The notes beneath the pieces are model-generated. The model was given only the letters and a program-made list of their open reading frames with translations. It was not told the DNA's origin and made no database searches. Below are positions 8,477 to 17,633 of a stretch of 64,000 nucleotides of DNA, piece after piece; position 1 is the first letter of the stretch; every line of letters begins with the position of its first letter. The translations under genes and the position numbers were made by a program. Source of the stretch: JACPPO01 sp965262505 (GTDB taxonomy: Bacteria; Acidobacteriota; Vicinamibacteria; Vicinamibacterales; UBA2999); NCBI GenBank assembly GCA_965262505.1, contig CBDHFM010000030.1, positions 3,410,001 to 3,474,000 of the forward strand, read 5' to 3'.

Positions 8477-8742
8477 GCGGCGTTCGCCAGATCCACGTGT
8501 GTCCAGAGCGCTGGCCGAGTCCCTCGACCGGCACGAGACGGGCAAGTCCGAGCGCCTCGGCGCACGAGTTCGGTGGCTTCCATAATCTCGAAGTGCGTCT
8601 ACTGCACGTCTGAGCCGCACACGGATGGGTATTAAGGAGGACGAGATGCAATGCTGATCGACGAACCGACCATGGCGCTGCTGTTCGGCGCGAACACCGC
8701 GCGCCGAACCGGCAACGATGGTGGGAGGCGGCGCGGGTCACA
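8477..8742. other. intergenic, no recognisable gene
   Basis: Only short antisense-type frames are present. A small open stretch begins at about 8652 (ATGCTGATCGACG) but runs into the RepA remnant without a recognisable product. Confidence 0.35.
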
Positions 8743-8808
8743 GGGGCGCTCGTGCTCTCACCCTCGCCGCCGCGCATCGCGCCGTCGCAACTGCGCCTCG
8801 TGGGATAG
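8743..8808 (+). pseudogene. RepA C-terminal tail remnant 1
   Basis: The codons read GALVLSPSPPRIAPSQLRLVG and TAG. The intact RepA at 27194-28033 ends GALFLSPSPPRIAPSQLRLV E. Only the last ~21 codons remain, on the opposite strand to the intact gene. Confidence 0.7.
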
Positions 8809-8821
8809 TCGTTAATGTCTC

Positions 8822-10477
8822 GTGTTCGCCGCGAGGCTGCCTGTAACGGTGCGGAGAACACTTCTTTTGAGACTAAAGTCAGCCCAAATTAAGAACTTCA
8901 AACGATTCGTCGATTGCACGATTCATAACCTGTCTCCAGACGCGAAGCTCATTGTCCTTTTGGGGCCGAACGGCTGCGGCAAGTCCTCCCTGTTCGACGC
9001 ATTCCAAAGGCAGCTCAAGGTCGAGCAAATCTTCGGGATGAGCGACGAATTGAAGAGGTACTACCGTCGGAGGACATTGGAGGACGTTGCGGAGCACGAC
9101 GACGAAGTGCGCTTGGAGTTCCATGGTGGCAACCCCGTCTCAGCGGAGGACATAAAGAAGAGCCTCTACGTTCGTTCTGCGTATAGGCACGACCCATTCG
9201 TCAAAGGCTCGACGCTTAAACAGCAACCGGATGTTCTTGACAGGCACGCAGTCCGCCGGCTGATTGACACCGATCAGACCGTACAGAACAACTATCAGAG
9301 GATCAGCTGGCGTTTTCTGGGCAAGGCGATGACACGTGGGTTGGCGACCGACGACATCATCGCGGAAATAATCGGCGACCTCCAAATATCGATGGAGATC
9401 GTATTTGAAGACATGCGCCTCGATGACCTCGTTTCGGACCAGGACATCGGTACGTTCACGTTCACCAAGGGGACATCGCGAAACTTCCTTTACGAACACC
9501 TGTCGGCCGGAGAAAAGGCGGCTTTCGATCTACTGCTGGACGTTGTCGTGAACAAGGCCGCGTTCAACAACTCTCTCTATTGCGTTGACGAACCAGAAGC
9601 ACATCTAAGCACGAAACTACAAGGCGCACTCCTGAAGGAGTTGTACCGGTTGGTGCCGGACAACTCTCAGCTTTGGCTCGCCACTCACTCCATCGGAATG
9701 GTAAGGACGGCTCAGGAAATCCGCGCCGATCACCCGGAACACGTTGCCTTTCTGGACATGGGCTTCCGTCCCGACGGTGAGTCTCGGAACTACGATGAAC
9801 CGCAGATCATCGAACCAGCGGATCCGGATCACAGTTTCTGGTCGCGGCACTATGCCGTAGCCTTGGACGACATGGCGGAACTTCTGGCGCCCGACCGCCT
9901 TGTCCTCTGCGAAGGTTCGACGCAAGATGATGATCCAGCGTTTGACGAGTCCTGCTACAATAGGATCTTCGCGCTGGAGTTTCCGCGGACCCGCTTCGTC
10001 TCTGTCGGTCCTGCGACGACGGTCGAGAAGCGCATGCGCGACCTTCTTCCTGTCCTGGAGCGAATTGTCGGCGGCACGTCAATAGTGCGGTTTCGGGATC
10101 GAGACGCCTTGACGCTGGAGGAGATCAAGGTCAAGCGCGCCGAAGGCGTTTGCGTCATGTCCGGAGACAGGAACATCGAATCGATGCTGCTCTCAGATGG
10201 CGTGCTGTCGAAACTCTGCAACAGTCATGGCAGGCCTGACTGCTTTGCCGTGATCAAAACGGCCAGAGACAACGCTCTGGCTCGGCTCGGTGTCAAGTGC
10301 GCGACCGACGATCTCAAGCCGGCCGCCCAAGCGGTGCATCAGGCGGCAAGCATCCAATTGGAGCTACCACGCGCAGGTGAATCCAAGCATTCCTTCATGC
10401 GCGACGTGCTCGCACCTCTGGTGACGGCAGAGACGCCGGAATACCAAAGGCTGAAAAACGACATCTTCAGCCAATAA
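8822..10477 (+). CDS. OLD-like AAA ATPase with C-terminal DUF4435/TOPRIM-like region
   Basis: An ABC/SMC-type ATPase fold is clear: Walker A GPNGCGKSS (about residue 49), signature LSAGEK (about 228), Walker B YCVDEPEAHLS (about 257) and switch His in LWLATHS (about 287). The C-terminal part contains RLVLCEGSTQ DDD and VMSGDRNIESMLLSD, resembling the acidic core of TOPRIM/DUF4435 nucleases. Such fusions or pairs (OLD, PARIS AriA/AriB) act in phage defence. The annotated start is GTG 8822. Starts further in (about 8866, LRLKSAQIKNFKRF) fit the family better. It stands alone, without a neighbouring helicase or protease. Confidence 0.7.
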   Translation: MFAARLPVTVRRTLLLRLKSAQIKNFKRFVDCTIHNLSPDAKLIVLLGPNGCGKSSLFDAFQRQLKVEQIFGMSDELKRYYRRRTLEDVAEHDDEVRLEFHGGNPVSAEDIKKSLYVRSAYRHDPFVKGSTLKQQPDVLDRHAVRRLIDTDQTVQNNYQRISWRFLGKAMTRGLATDDIIAEIIGDLQISMEIVFEDMRLDDLVSDQDIGTFTFTKGTSRNFLYEHLSAGEKAAFDLLLDVVVNKAAFNNSLYCVDEPEAHLSTKLQGALLKELYRLVPDNSQLWLATHSIGMVRTAQEIRADHPEHVAFLDMGFRPDGESRNYDEPQIIEPADPDHSFWSRHYAVALDDMAELLAPDRLVLCEGSTQDDDPAFDESCYNRIFALEFPRTRFVSVGPATTVEKRMRDLLPVLERIVGGTSIVRFRDRDALTLEEIKVKRAEGVCVMSGDRNIESMLLSDGVLSKLCNSHGRPDCFAVIKTARDNALARLGVKCATDDLKPAAQAVHQAASIQLELPRAGESKHSFMRDVLAPLVTAETPEYQRLKNDIFSQ

Positions 10478-10660
10478 GCCTCGTCGGCTGTCCAGGACCG
10501 GAGCACCGTCTCTGCCCTCGTATCGGGCTCGAGGTTGCCCCGTGCATTCCGCAGGCGCGTTCGGAGCACGGCACTGGCCCACGCTCTTAACGTCTGCAAG
10601 ACATAGAATGAGACACGGGATACGACACACCGCGGCGCCCGTCTGACGGCGCCCTGGCCG
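10478..10660 (+). promoter_or_regulatory. Resolvase upstream (res-like) region A
   Basis: The stretch from GTCTGCAAGACATAGAATGA (10582) to GGCGCCCTGGCC is closely similar to the region upstream of the resolvase fragment at 38.07 kb (38100-38175, inverted). This suggests accessory resolvase-binding sites beside the 30-bp palindrome. No gene is present. Confidence 0.5.
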
Positions 10661-10690
10661 GTGTATCGCAAACGACCGTTTATGACACAT
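10661..10690 (+). repeat. 30-bp resolvase-associated palindrome A
   Basis: GTGTATCGCAAACG ACC GTTTATGACACAT. The right arm ends in ACAT, followed by AAGGCGGACGGCTCC. That string lies 25 bp further downstream in the resolvase gene start at 38 kb (YARVSKADGS codons), so here a resolvase 5' end has been shortened. A half-copy (TTACGACACAT followed by the same string) lies at about 10799-10830. Confidence 0.75.
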
Positions 10691-10857
10691 AAGGCGGACG
10701 GCTCCGAGTCAGCACCAGTTATCGGGTGACGGCATCGGCGAGGTGACGGACCGCATTCTGCGGCAACGGATCCACGACGGTGCCGAGTCGGCGGCTGTTA
10801 CGACACATCATCAAAAGGCGGACGGCTCCCAGGGCGTCGATCCGAGGGAGGACTTTT

Positions 10858-12957
10858 ATGCAGTTTCGCAGCGCTCGTTTCGTTCGCCTTCGTCTGTTCG
10901 TCGTGCCCGTTCTTCTGGCGGTTCTCGCGCCGGCATTGCCGGCGGTCGCCCAGGATGTTCCGGGAGATTTCGGGATGTTCCTGCCGGTCGGTGCGGCCGG
11001 GTCGGAATTCGTAGGCCTGGCGGCCCGTTCGCTGACCGGGGATCCGCTTGTCGTCCGGGCGCGGCTGGTCGGCATTGATTTCGAGGCGTTTGCGCCGCTC
11101 ACCGCCGTGCTCGAACGCGGCGCGGCACTTCCGGTCTTGCGGTTGAATCTCTTCGAGAACGTCGTGGTCGAGTCGCTGGTCGAGTCGCTGGATCTCACGG
11201 CGTCGGGGTACTCGTGGTCGGGCGGCGTTGCCGACGACCCGATGGGGTCGGTGGCGGTGGCGGTGAACGGTGACGTGGTGAGCGGGGTGGTGCGGACTCT
11301 GGGGCGGGTGTACATGATCCGAAGCGAGGGCTCGGGGCAGTACTCCATCCGAGAGGTCAACCGGGCCGGATTACCGGAGGGTGCTCCGCCGCTCGTTCCA
11401 CGCTCGTTGGTGGAGGCGGATCCGGCACCAGCGGCGTTCGTCGACGATCCAGGCCGCGTCGACATCGCGGTCTTCTACACGACGGCGGCGCAACGGGACG
11501 CTGGCGGCACGGACCAGATCAACACCTTAATCGACGTGTGGATTGCGGACACCAACGGGGCGTATTTGCGGAGCGACATTCAGCACCGGCTGAACCTGGT
11601 GCTGCGAGAGCAGGTCTCCTACACCGAGGGTGAGGACAGCGAGGACAGCTCCGTCGCCAAGCAGGCGATCGACTGTCTCTCCGAAGAAGATGACGGTTGC
11701 CTGGACGCCATTCATGCCACGCGCGAGAAGTACTCGGCGGATCTGGTGCACTTGATCGTGAGCGGGCCATCCCCGTCCACCCCCACGCGCGTGTGCGGTA
11801 TAGCGAAGCTGACCGGCAACTTCGGGGTGTCACATCTCCACTGCGGATCCGACACCTTCGCGCACGAGATCGGGCACAACAGCGGCGTTAATCACGATCG
11901 CTACGTGGAGTACGACGAGGAGTGCGACACGGACACGGAGACGCCATGCTTCACCGACTTTCCGTCGGCGTACGCCTACGGCTACGTCAACCAGCTCGGC
12001 TTGAATTCAGGCGCCCTGTACGAGCACCGCTGGAGAACGATGATGGCGTACGGCAACCAATGCGCCGATGCGGAGGTGTACTGCCCTACCGTGATGCGGT
12101 TCTCCAACCCGGACCAGTCCTGGCTGGGTGATTGGCTAGGCGTGTATGGAACAACGAGTCGGTCGTCCTATAGCGATGCCGCGGAAGCGGCGAGGGTGGG
12201 TCCAGCGGACGCGGCCCGCACTCATCGCGAGTTCGCACACGATCTGGCCAACCGGATGGTCCGTAAGGCTCCGGATCTGGTCGTGAAGGGACTCCAGGCG
12301 AACCGGCTCCAGGCGGTACCGGGAGCGTTGGTGCGCCTGAGCGCCGTCGTCGAGAACCTGGGGATTTTTACGGGCTACACGCCGGAGACCGCGGTGATGT
12401 GGTGCCGGGTGTCTCCGACCGGTTGCTCGTCGTCGGTCGGGGTGCCGGCGTCGGTACCGTACCTGGAGTCGAACGGGCGAGCGCCGGTGTCGACCTCTTT
12501 CAAGCTCCCCTCGACTGGGGGATCGTACTCCTACCGGGCGTGCGTTTCGTTCGCGCCGGGCGAGACGTTGACAGAGAACAACTGCTCAGAGACGGTGACG
12601 GTCGAAGTCGGCGTTGTCGATCTGCAGTTCTCAATGTCGCTCTCGACATACTCGGCGCTGGCGAGTGCGGAGGTCACGATCACGGGGGTCGTGCGCAACC
12701 GCGGGATGCTGCCATCGGGTGCTGGCCAACTGCTCTTCGTGACCCGCGATTCGGCGGGCGAGTTGGACTGGTTCGGTCCGCACCTCTTCCCGACGATCGC
12801 GGCTGGAACGTCGGCGACGTTCGAGACGACATTCGAGGCTCCTTCGGTCGCGGGCAACTATATATACGCCGCGTGCTTGTCGTCGCCGCACGTGGAGTGG
12901 ACCTGTCTTACGGAGTCGCTTGCGGTCGTTTCGACCTCGGTCCTGGAGCCCAGGTGA
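10858..12957 (+). CDS. Secreted reprolysin-like zinc metalloprotease with CARDB repeats (699 aa)
   Basis: ATG 10858 follows GAGGGAGGAC. A signal peptide (RLRLFVVPVLLAVLAPALPA, cut near AVAQ) is followed by a pro-like region and a metzincin domain. Its site HEIGHNSGVNHD (about residue 335) is complete, with a later Met-turn candidate RTMMAYG. Two C-terminal CARDB-like Ig domains follow (APDLVVKGLQAN..., VVDLQFSMSLSTY...). It probably acts outside the cell or at the surface. The gene lies between palindromes A and B, so it may be a movable cargo block. Confidence 0.82.
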   Translation: MQFRSARFVRLRLFVVPVLLAVLAPALPAVAQDVPGDFGMFLPVGAAGSEFVGLAARSLTGDPLVVRARLVGIDFEAFAPLTAVLERGAALPVLRLNLFENVVVESLVESLDLTASGYSWSGGVADDPMGSVAVAVNGDVVSGVVRTLGRVYMIRSEGSGQYSIREVNRAGLPEGAPPLVPRSLVEADPAPAAFVDDPGRVDIAVFYTTAAQRDAGGTDQINTLIDVWIADTNGAYLRSDIQHRLNLVLREQVSYTEGEDSEDSSVAKQAIDCLSEEDDGCLDAIHATREKYSADLVHLIVSGPSPSTPTRVCGIAKLTGNFGVSHLHCGSDTFAHEIGHNSGVNHDRYVEYDEECDTDTETPCFTDFPSAYAYGYVNQLGLNSGALYEHRWRTMMAYGNQCADAEVYCPTVMRFSNPDQSWLGDWLGVYGTTSRSSYSDAAEAARVGPADAARTHREFAHDLANRMVRKAPDLVVKGLQANRLQAVPGALVRLSAVVENLGIFTGYTPETAVMWCRVSPTGCSSSVGVPASVPYLESNGRAPVSTSFKLPSTGGSYSYRACVSFAPGETLTENNCSETVTVEVGVVDLQFSMSLSTYSALASAEVTITGVVRNRGMLPSGAGQLLFVTRDSAGELDWFGPHLFPTIAAGTSATFETTFEAPSVAGNYIYAACLSSPHVEWTCLTESLAVVSTSVLEPR

Positions 12958-13057
12958 CATGTACTTCCAGAATACGCAGATTGGACAGCTGTCCCAACTC
13001 CTCCGGAACCGGACCAGACAGGTCGTTGTGGGGGAGGAACAGGTCGGAGCGCTCTGG
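12958..13057 (-). pseudogene. Leucine-rich-repeat protein fragment
   Basis: The minus strand reads SDLFLPHNDLSGPVPEELGQ LSNLRILEVHVTW, one and a half plant-type LRR units. There is no start codon or continuation on either side. Confidence 0.5.
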
Positions 13058-13118
13058 ACCGTGATGCCACTCGGAACCTTTTGTAAACAGCGGTCACCAA
13101 CCGCCTCGGCTCTCGCCC

Positions 13119-13148
13119 GTGTGTCGCAAACGACCGTTTACGACACAT
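13119..13148 (+). repeat. 30-bp resolvase-associated palindrome B
   Basis: GTGTGTCGCAAACG ACC GTTTACGACACAT, preceded by CTCGCCC and followed by GCGACCAGGCGACTCG. The right flank is shared with copy C at 16563, so B and C form direct repeats around the TonB receptor gene. Confidence 0.75.
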
Positions 13149-13223
13149 GCGACCAGGCGACTCGTTCTCGATGATTGCAACTGCATGACCAGTGTGGTCT
13201 TGCCGGACACGAGCGAGTAGCCC

Positions 13224-13439
13224 GTGTTCGAGCGCATCCTGGCGTCGTTGCACGACGCCATGCTCGACGATACCCACTGGCCGGCCACCTCGGCTCTGAT
13301 TGACGAGGCCTGCGGCCTGACGGGCAATGCCCTCCTGGTCGGCGAAGGTCCGCAGGACGCCCACGCGCCGCTTCTGGACCGCGATCGGTACGGGCGCAGA
13401 GGCGGCGAATCGGGCCGAGCCACGCTGAGCTACCCATAG
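13224..13439 (+). pseudogene. N-terminal fragment of a LuxR-type regulator (probable)
   Basis: GTG 13224 begins MFERILASLHDAMLDD THWPATSALIDEACGL TGNALLVGEG. This resembles the N-terminus of LuxR-family regulators with an unannotated sensory domain. Similarity ends near GEGPQD and the frame soon stops. No HTH domain follows, because the receptor gene begins 80 bp later. Confidence 0.4.
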
Positions 13440-13520
13440 AGCGCCTTTGTGAGTCGGCGAGCCAGAGGGACACCCAGAGGCCGAGAGCCTAGGCTCGCTT
13501 CGGAGGAGGAGGGTTCGGGA

Positions 13521-16460
13521 ATGGCAACAAGGATGATCGCATCTGGGATCGGTCTTGCGTTGGCCCTTGCGTTGGCGGCCGATGCAGCCGGCCAGGGCCG
13601 CCAGACCGGCACCATCCGCGGCGCTGCGGTCGACTCGCAGGGGCTCTCGTTACCCGGCGTCACCGTCACGGTCGGATCGCCGTCCCTGCAGGGGACACGG
13701 ACCGCCGTCACCGACATCAACGGCAACTACGCGTTGCCGCAGCTGCCGCCGGGGGGCTACTCGGTCGTGTTCGAGTTTTCCGGTTTCGGCGCCGTGGAGG
13801 AGATTGCGACCGTCCCGCTCGGCGGCGAGGTCGGTGTCAACGCGGTCATGGCGCCCGCCGGCGTGACCGAGACGGTCCAGGTCATGGGCGTCGTCCCGGC
13901 GGAGGTCCACACGACGGAGACGGCCTCGAACATGGCGAGCGACGAAGTGAATGCCCTGCCGATGGGTCGGACACCGTTCGCCATCGCCGCGATTCAGCCC
14001 GGCCTGAACACCAACACGCCGAACGCCGGGCAGCTCGCGATCAACGGCTCCTTCGCTTACGACAACGTCTACCTGGTGGACGGCGTCGACACGAACGACA
14101 ACCTGTTCGGCACGTCGAACGCGCTCTACGTCGCCGACGCAATCGAGGAGACGCAGGTGCTCACCTCCGGAATCTCCGCCGAGTACGGGCGGTTCTCGGG
14201 GGGCGTCATCAACGTCATCACCAAGAGCGGTGGCAATGCGTTCTCGGGCAGCTGGCGCACGAACTACGACAAGCCGACCTGGGAAGGGCTCAACCCGTAC
14301 GAGGTGGAGAACGAGGTGGAGCGGGAGGACGTCCTGAACCAGACGCACGAGGCGACGCTCGGCGGACCGCTTGTGCGCGACCGCCTGTGGTTCTTCTCCT
14401 CGTTCCGCCGCGCGCGGATCACCGACAGCGATAGCTTTGGCCAGACCGGCATCTCGTACAGCGAACGGGACAACAACGACCGACACCAGATCAAGCTGAC
14501 GGCAACGCTCGCGTCGGGACACACGTTGTCCGGTCAGTACATGCGGAACCAGACGACAAGATTCGCCAGCCCTACGTTCGGTTTCAGCATCACGCCGGAC
14601 ACGCAGAACGACGCGACGCGGCCGAACGACCTGTACGTGACAACCTACCGCGGCAGCGTGAGCCGCAACGTCTTCGCCGAGGCCCAGGTGTCGCAGAAAC
14701 GGTTCGGCTTCCGGGGCGGCGGCGGCGATCAGACCGCCATCGGACACTCGCCGTTCGTCACCCTGACGCAGGAGCTGGGGCACTACAACGCGCCCTACTT
14801 CGATGCGACCGACCCGGCGGACCGGAACAACCTGCAGGTGACCGGCAACGTCACCTGGTACCGGGGGACCGAGTCGCTCGGCTCGCACAACGTCAAGGTG
14901 GGCTTCGAGAGCTACCGGTCGACGCTGACCGGCGGCAACTCGCAGTCGTCGACCGGCTACGTCTTCGATGCGGACTACAAGGTGGACGCGAACGGCGATC
15001 CGGTCCTCGTGAACAACCGGCTGATCCCGGTGTTCTCCACCTTCGAGTCGCTCATCGAGCACTGGATTCCGTCGCGCGGGGCCCGGGTCGACATCAACAC
15101 GACGTCGTTCTTCCTCAACGACACCTGGGCCCTGAACGATCACCTCTCGTTCAATCTCGGCGTACGCGGCGAGCTCGTGTCGAGCGAGGCGACGCCGGGC
15201 GACATCACGACCGTCGACACGCGGGCCATCGTCCCGCGCCTGGCCGCATCGTACGACCCGCTGGGTGACGGCCGCTACTCGATCCAGGCGACCTACAGCC
15301 ACTACTCCGGGAAGTACAGCGAGGCGCAGTTTGCGGAGAACACCAACGTCGGCAACCCGAGCCTGCTGTACGGCTACTACATCGGTCCGTCCCACGAGTG
15401 CCCGGGCCTGCCGAACGCCACCGCAGCCGACTGCCCCGGTCTCGACCCGGCCAACTACGTCACGTTCCTCGGCCGCTTCCCGACGCAGAACGTCTTCACC
15501 GACGAGCGGCTCAATTCACCCGTCACGGAGGAGTTCACGCTGTCGAGCGGCGCGACGCTCGGGACGCGCGGGTACTTCCAGACCACCTACGTTCGGCGCC
15601 GCGCTCGCAGCTTCGTGGAGAGCTACCAGGACCTGACGACGGGGACGACCACGCTCACCGATCCGGCCACGGGGGACGAGTACGGCACGTTCACGAACAA
15701 GGTCTACCGCAACCCCGGCGACTTGGGGGACGACCCCGACGTTCTGCAGCGGAACTACGACGGGCTGCAGATCGAGACGCGCTACCGGTTGTTCGACGAC
15801 CTGCTGCTGAACGGATCCTGGACGATCCAGCTCCGGAACGAGGGGAACTTCGACGGAGAAGGAACCAACGCGCCCGGCGTCTCGTCGGTCTACGGCGACT
15901 GGCCGGAGGTGACGCCGGCGGACCGCTTCTACCCGTGGGGCCGCCTCGACGACTACCAGCAGCACCGGGCGCGCGTCTGGGGCATCTACACGCTCGGCAT
16001 GGAATCGCTCGGCGATCTCGCCATCGGCGGGTTCTGGCGGTACGACTCGGCGGAGAACTACAGCCTGGCGTCGAGCAGCTTCCGCGTGACGCCGGAGCAG
16101 CAGGCGATGCTCGACGAACTGGGCTACGTCGACGGTCCGTCGTCGCGCACGCTGTACTACTCGGCCGGCCGCGGATTGGAGCTCTACAAGGGCTCCGGCC
16201 GGTTCGATCTGTCGCTCAACTACGACATCCCAGTCTGGCGGAGCCTGCGGCCGTGGCTGAAGATCGCGTGGTACAACCTGATCAACAACGACAAACTGCT
16301 CTACTTCAACACGACCGTTCGGCCTGCCGCGGACGGGCCGCGGGACGCGTTGGGGATCCCAACCACGTACATTGAGGGAGACCGCTTCGGCGAAGCGACC
16401 TCGGCCGGTGACTATCGTGCCGCCCGGTCGTTCCTGGTCGCCTGGGGCTTCCGCTTCTAA
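13521..16460 (+). CDS. TonB-dependent receptor with carboxypeptidase-regulatory-like N-domain (979 aa)
   Basis: This is an outer-membrane transporter energised by TonB. ATG 13521 lies after GGAGGAGGAGGG. A signal peptide (SGIGLALALALAADAAGQ) is followed by a carboxypeptidase-regulatory-like fold (TIRGAAVDSQGLSLPGVTVT; residues ~30-110). Next come a plug domain (~115-230; VNALPMGRTPFAIAAIQPGL, VYLVDGVDTND) and a long beta-barrel ending in the aromatic residue of VAWGFRF. This Oar-like architecture is typical of Acidobacteriota and Bacteroidota. The substrate is unknown. No SusD-like partner is present. It lies between direct palindromes B and C. Confidence 0.9.
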   Translation: MATRMIASGIGLALALALAADAAGQGRQTGTIRGAAVDSQGLSLPGVTVTVGSPSLQGTRTAVTDINGNYALPQLPPGGYSVVFEFSGFGAVEEIATVPLGGEVGVNAVMAPAGVTETVQVMGVVPAEVHTTETASNMASDEVNALPMGRTPFAIAAIQPGLNTNTPNAGQLAINGSFAYDNVYLVDGVDTNDNLFGTSNALYVADAIEETQVLTSGISAEYGRFSGGVINVITKSGGNAFSGSWRTNYDKPTWEGLNPYEVENEVEREDVLNQTHEATLGGPLVRDRLWFFSSFRRARITDSDSFGQTGISYSERDNNDRHQIKLTATLASGHTLSGQYMRNQTTRFASPTFGFSITPDTQNDATRPNDLYVTTYRGSVSRNVFAEAQVSQKRFGFRGGGGDQTAIGHSPFVTLTQELGHYNAPYFDATDPADRNNLQVTGNVTWYRGTESLGSHNVKVGFESYRSTLTGGNSQSSTGYVFDADYKVDANGDPVLVNNRLIPVFSTFESLIEHWIPSRGARVDINTTSFFLNDTWALNDHLSFNLGVRGELVSSEATPGDITTVDTRAIVPRLAASYDPLGDGRYSIQATYSHYSGKYSEAQFAENTNVGNPSLLYGYYIGPSHECPGLPNATAADCPGLDPANYVTFLGRFPTQNVFTDERLNSPVTEEFTLSSGATLGTRGYFQTTYVRRRARSFVESYQDLTTGTTTLTDPATGDEYGTFTNKVYRNPGDLGDDPDVLQRNYDGLQIETRYRLFDDLLLNGSWTIQLRNEGNFDGEGTNAPGVSSVYGDWPEVTPADRFYPWGRLDDYQQHRARVWGIYTLGMESLGDLAIGGFWRYDSAENYSLASSSFRVTPEQQAMLDELGYVDGPSSRTLYYSAGRGLELYKGSGRFDLSLNYDIPVWRSLRPWLKIAWYNLINNDKLLYFNTTVRPAADGPRDALGIPTTYIEGDRFGEATSAGDYRAARSFLVAWGFRF

Positions 16461-16562
16461 GGCAGTTTCCATAACTGTGTGGCACCGGTGTAGCCGCAAT
16501 GTACGGGCGCGACTACCGGTTGGGCTATGGCCTGACGGTGGCGCAGGGCGGCGCCCTCGCCC

Positions 16563-16592
16563 GTATGTCGCAAACGGCCGTTTGCGATACAT
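16563..16592 (+). repeat. 30-bp resolvase-associated palindrome C
   Basis: GTATGTCGCAAACG GCC GTTTGCGATACAT. The left flank is GGCGCCCTCGCCC and the right flank GCGGCCAGGCGACTCG. B and C lie 3,444 bp apart in direct orientation. Confidence 0.78.
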
Positions 16593-16670
16593 GCGGCCAG
16601 GCGACTCGTCCTCGAGGAGTGCAACCGGCCAAGCGTGCGATCCAAACTTCGTTGTCGAAGTGCCATGGGC

Positions 16671-17633
16671 TCATAGGGCAGAGGTGAGTTCGCGTAGCTC
16701 CGGTGACCCGTCGATGTGGTGTGTCGGTTTGACGGGGTCGCCGATCGTGGAAACCGCGAAGCGGTATTCGCATTGGCTTGTGAGGCACATCTTCTTGGTG
16801 AACCACGCACGCGGGCCGGCGTGTGGGTCGAACCAGTCTTCCTGCGTGGCGATGCAGCCCGAGCTGTCCTCATAGTGAACTGGACCATGGCAGACGTGCA
16901 CTACGGTGTCGATCTGGCCTGAGCCTGGCCATCGGTTCGCGTTGGAGCTGCTGCGCGCGTAGTCAATAATCTTGTCGAGTGCGCCGAGCTTGACGTCGGT
17001 CGTCTTGTTGAGGTTCAGCGCGAAGTCAATACCGAACCACATGGCGAAGGCGTTGGGATCGCGAATCCTGGCTGCCGCCGTGTAGCCGTACTTCTCGGCG
17101 AAGTGGTCTTTCAATCGGCGCAGCTCTCGGTCCAGTTGGTAGTGAGACGCGCAGTAGACCCACGGTTCGCGTGACGAAACGAACGACACGTGCGAGCTTG
17201 TCACCATCCCGGCCTGAACAACCGTCTTGGCCCACCGGATGCTGTCCTTAGTGAGAGTGCCGTCGCGTACGTCGCGGATACCTGGGCTCAGGTCTTTCTG
17301 TTCGCGGTAGTAGGCGGGCGTTGCTAGCTGGAGCCTCTCCGTACGAAATACCGCATAGGTCGGCTTCGAGAAAACCGCCACGTCTCCGACGGGCGACGCA
17401 CCCTGCGGTCGATAGTCGAGACGGTGAACAAGAAGCAGGTGTAAGGCCTTGGTTTCTTGGTCCTGGACGGTAACTACTTCCGTGATGCGAGGTGCCGCCG
17501 TGGCAGCGCGGTTCGCAGGCACGACCTGGTAAAAGACATCCTCGATCGTTCGATTGGCGGTCTGGACGGCATCGGAACCGAAGCGGCACACGACCAGTCG
17601 ACCTCCTCGGTGGGTTTGTTCTTCAGCGGCCAT
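16671..17633 (-). CDS. Unknown protein overlapping the restriction-modification gene (320 aa)
   Basis: The ATG at 17631-17633 overlaps the last codons of the MmeI-like gene by 11 bp, so the two are translationally coupled. The protein starts MAAEEQTHRGGRLVVCRFGS and has no signal peptide or membrane segment. It contains several His/Cys/Trp-rich stretches (EPWVYCASHYQLDRELRRL, VVHVCHGPVHYEDSSG). I do not recognise a domain. The coupling suggests a role with the enzyme, for example as a specificity, immunity or accessory nuclease factor, but that is inference. Confidence 0.7.
   Translation of the reverse strand: MAAEEQTHRGGRLVVCRFGSDAVQTANRTIEDVFYQVVPANRAATAAPRITEVVTVQDQETKALHLLLVHRLDYRPQGASPVGDVAVFSKPTYAVFRTERLQLATPAYYREQKDLSPGIRDVRDGTLTKDSIRWAKTVVQAGMVTSSHVSFVSSREPWVYCASHYQLDRELRRLKDHFAEKYGYTAAARIRDPNAFAMWFGIDFALNLNKTTDVKLGALDKIIDYARSSSNANRWPGSGQIDTVVHVCHGPVHYEDSSGCIATQEDWFDPHAGPRAWFTKKMCLTSQCEYRFAVSTIGDPVKPTHHIDGSPELRELTSAL

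Noticed and set aside
13650..15395. 581-codon open frame antisense to the TonB receptor
   Set aside because: High-GC antisense shadow: Arg/Val/Asp-rich with no domain, while the plus strand is a clear TonB receptor.
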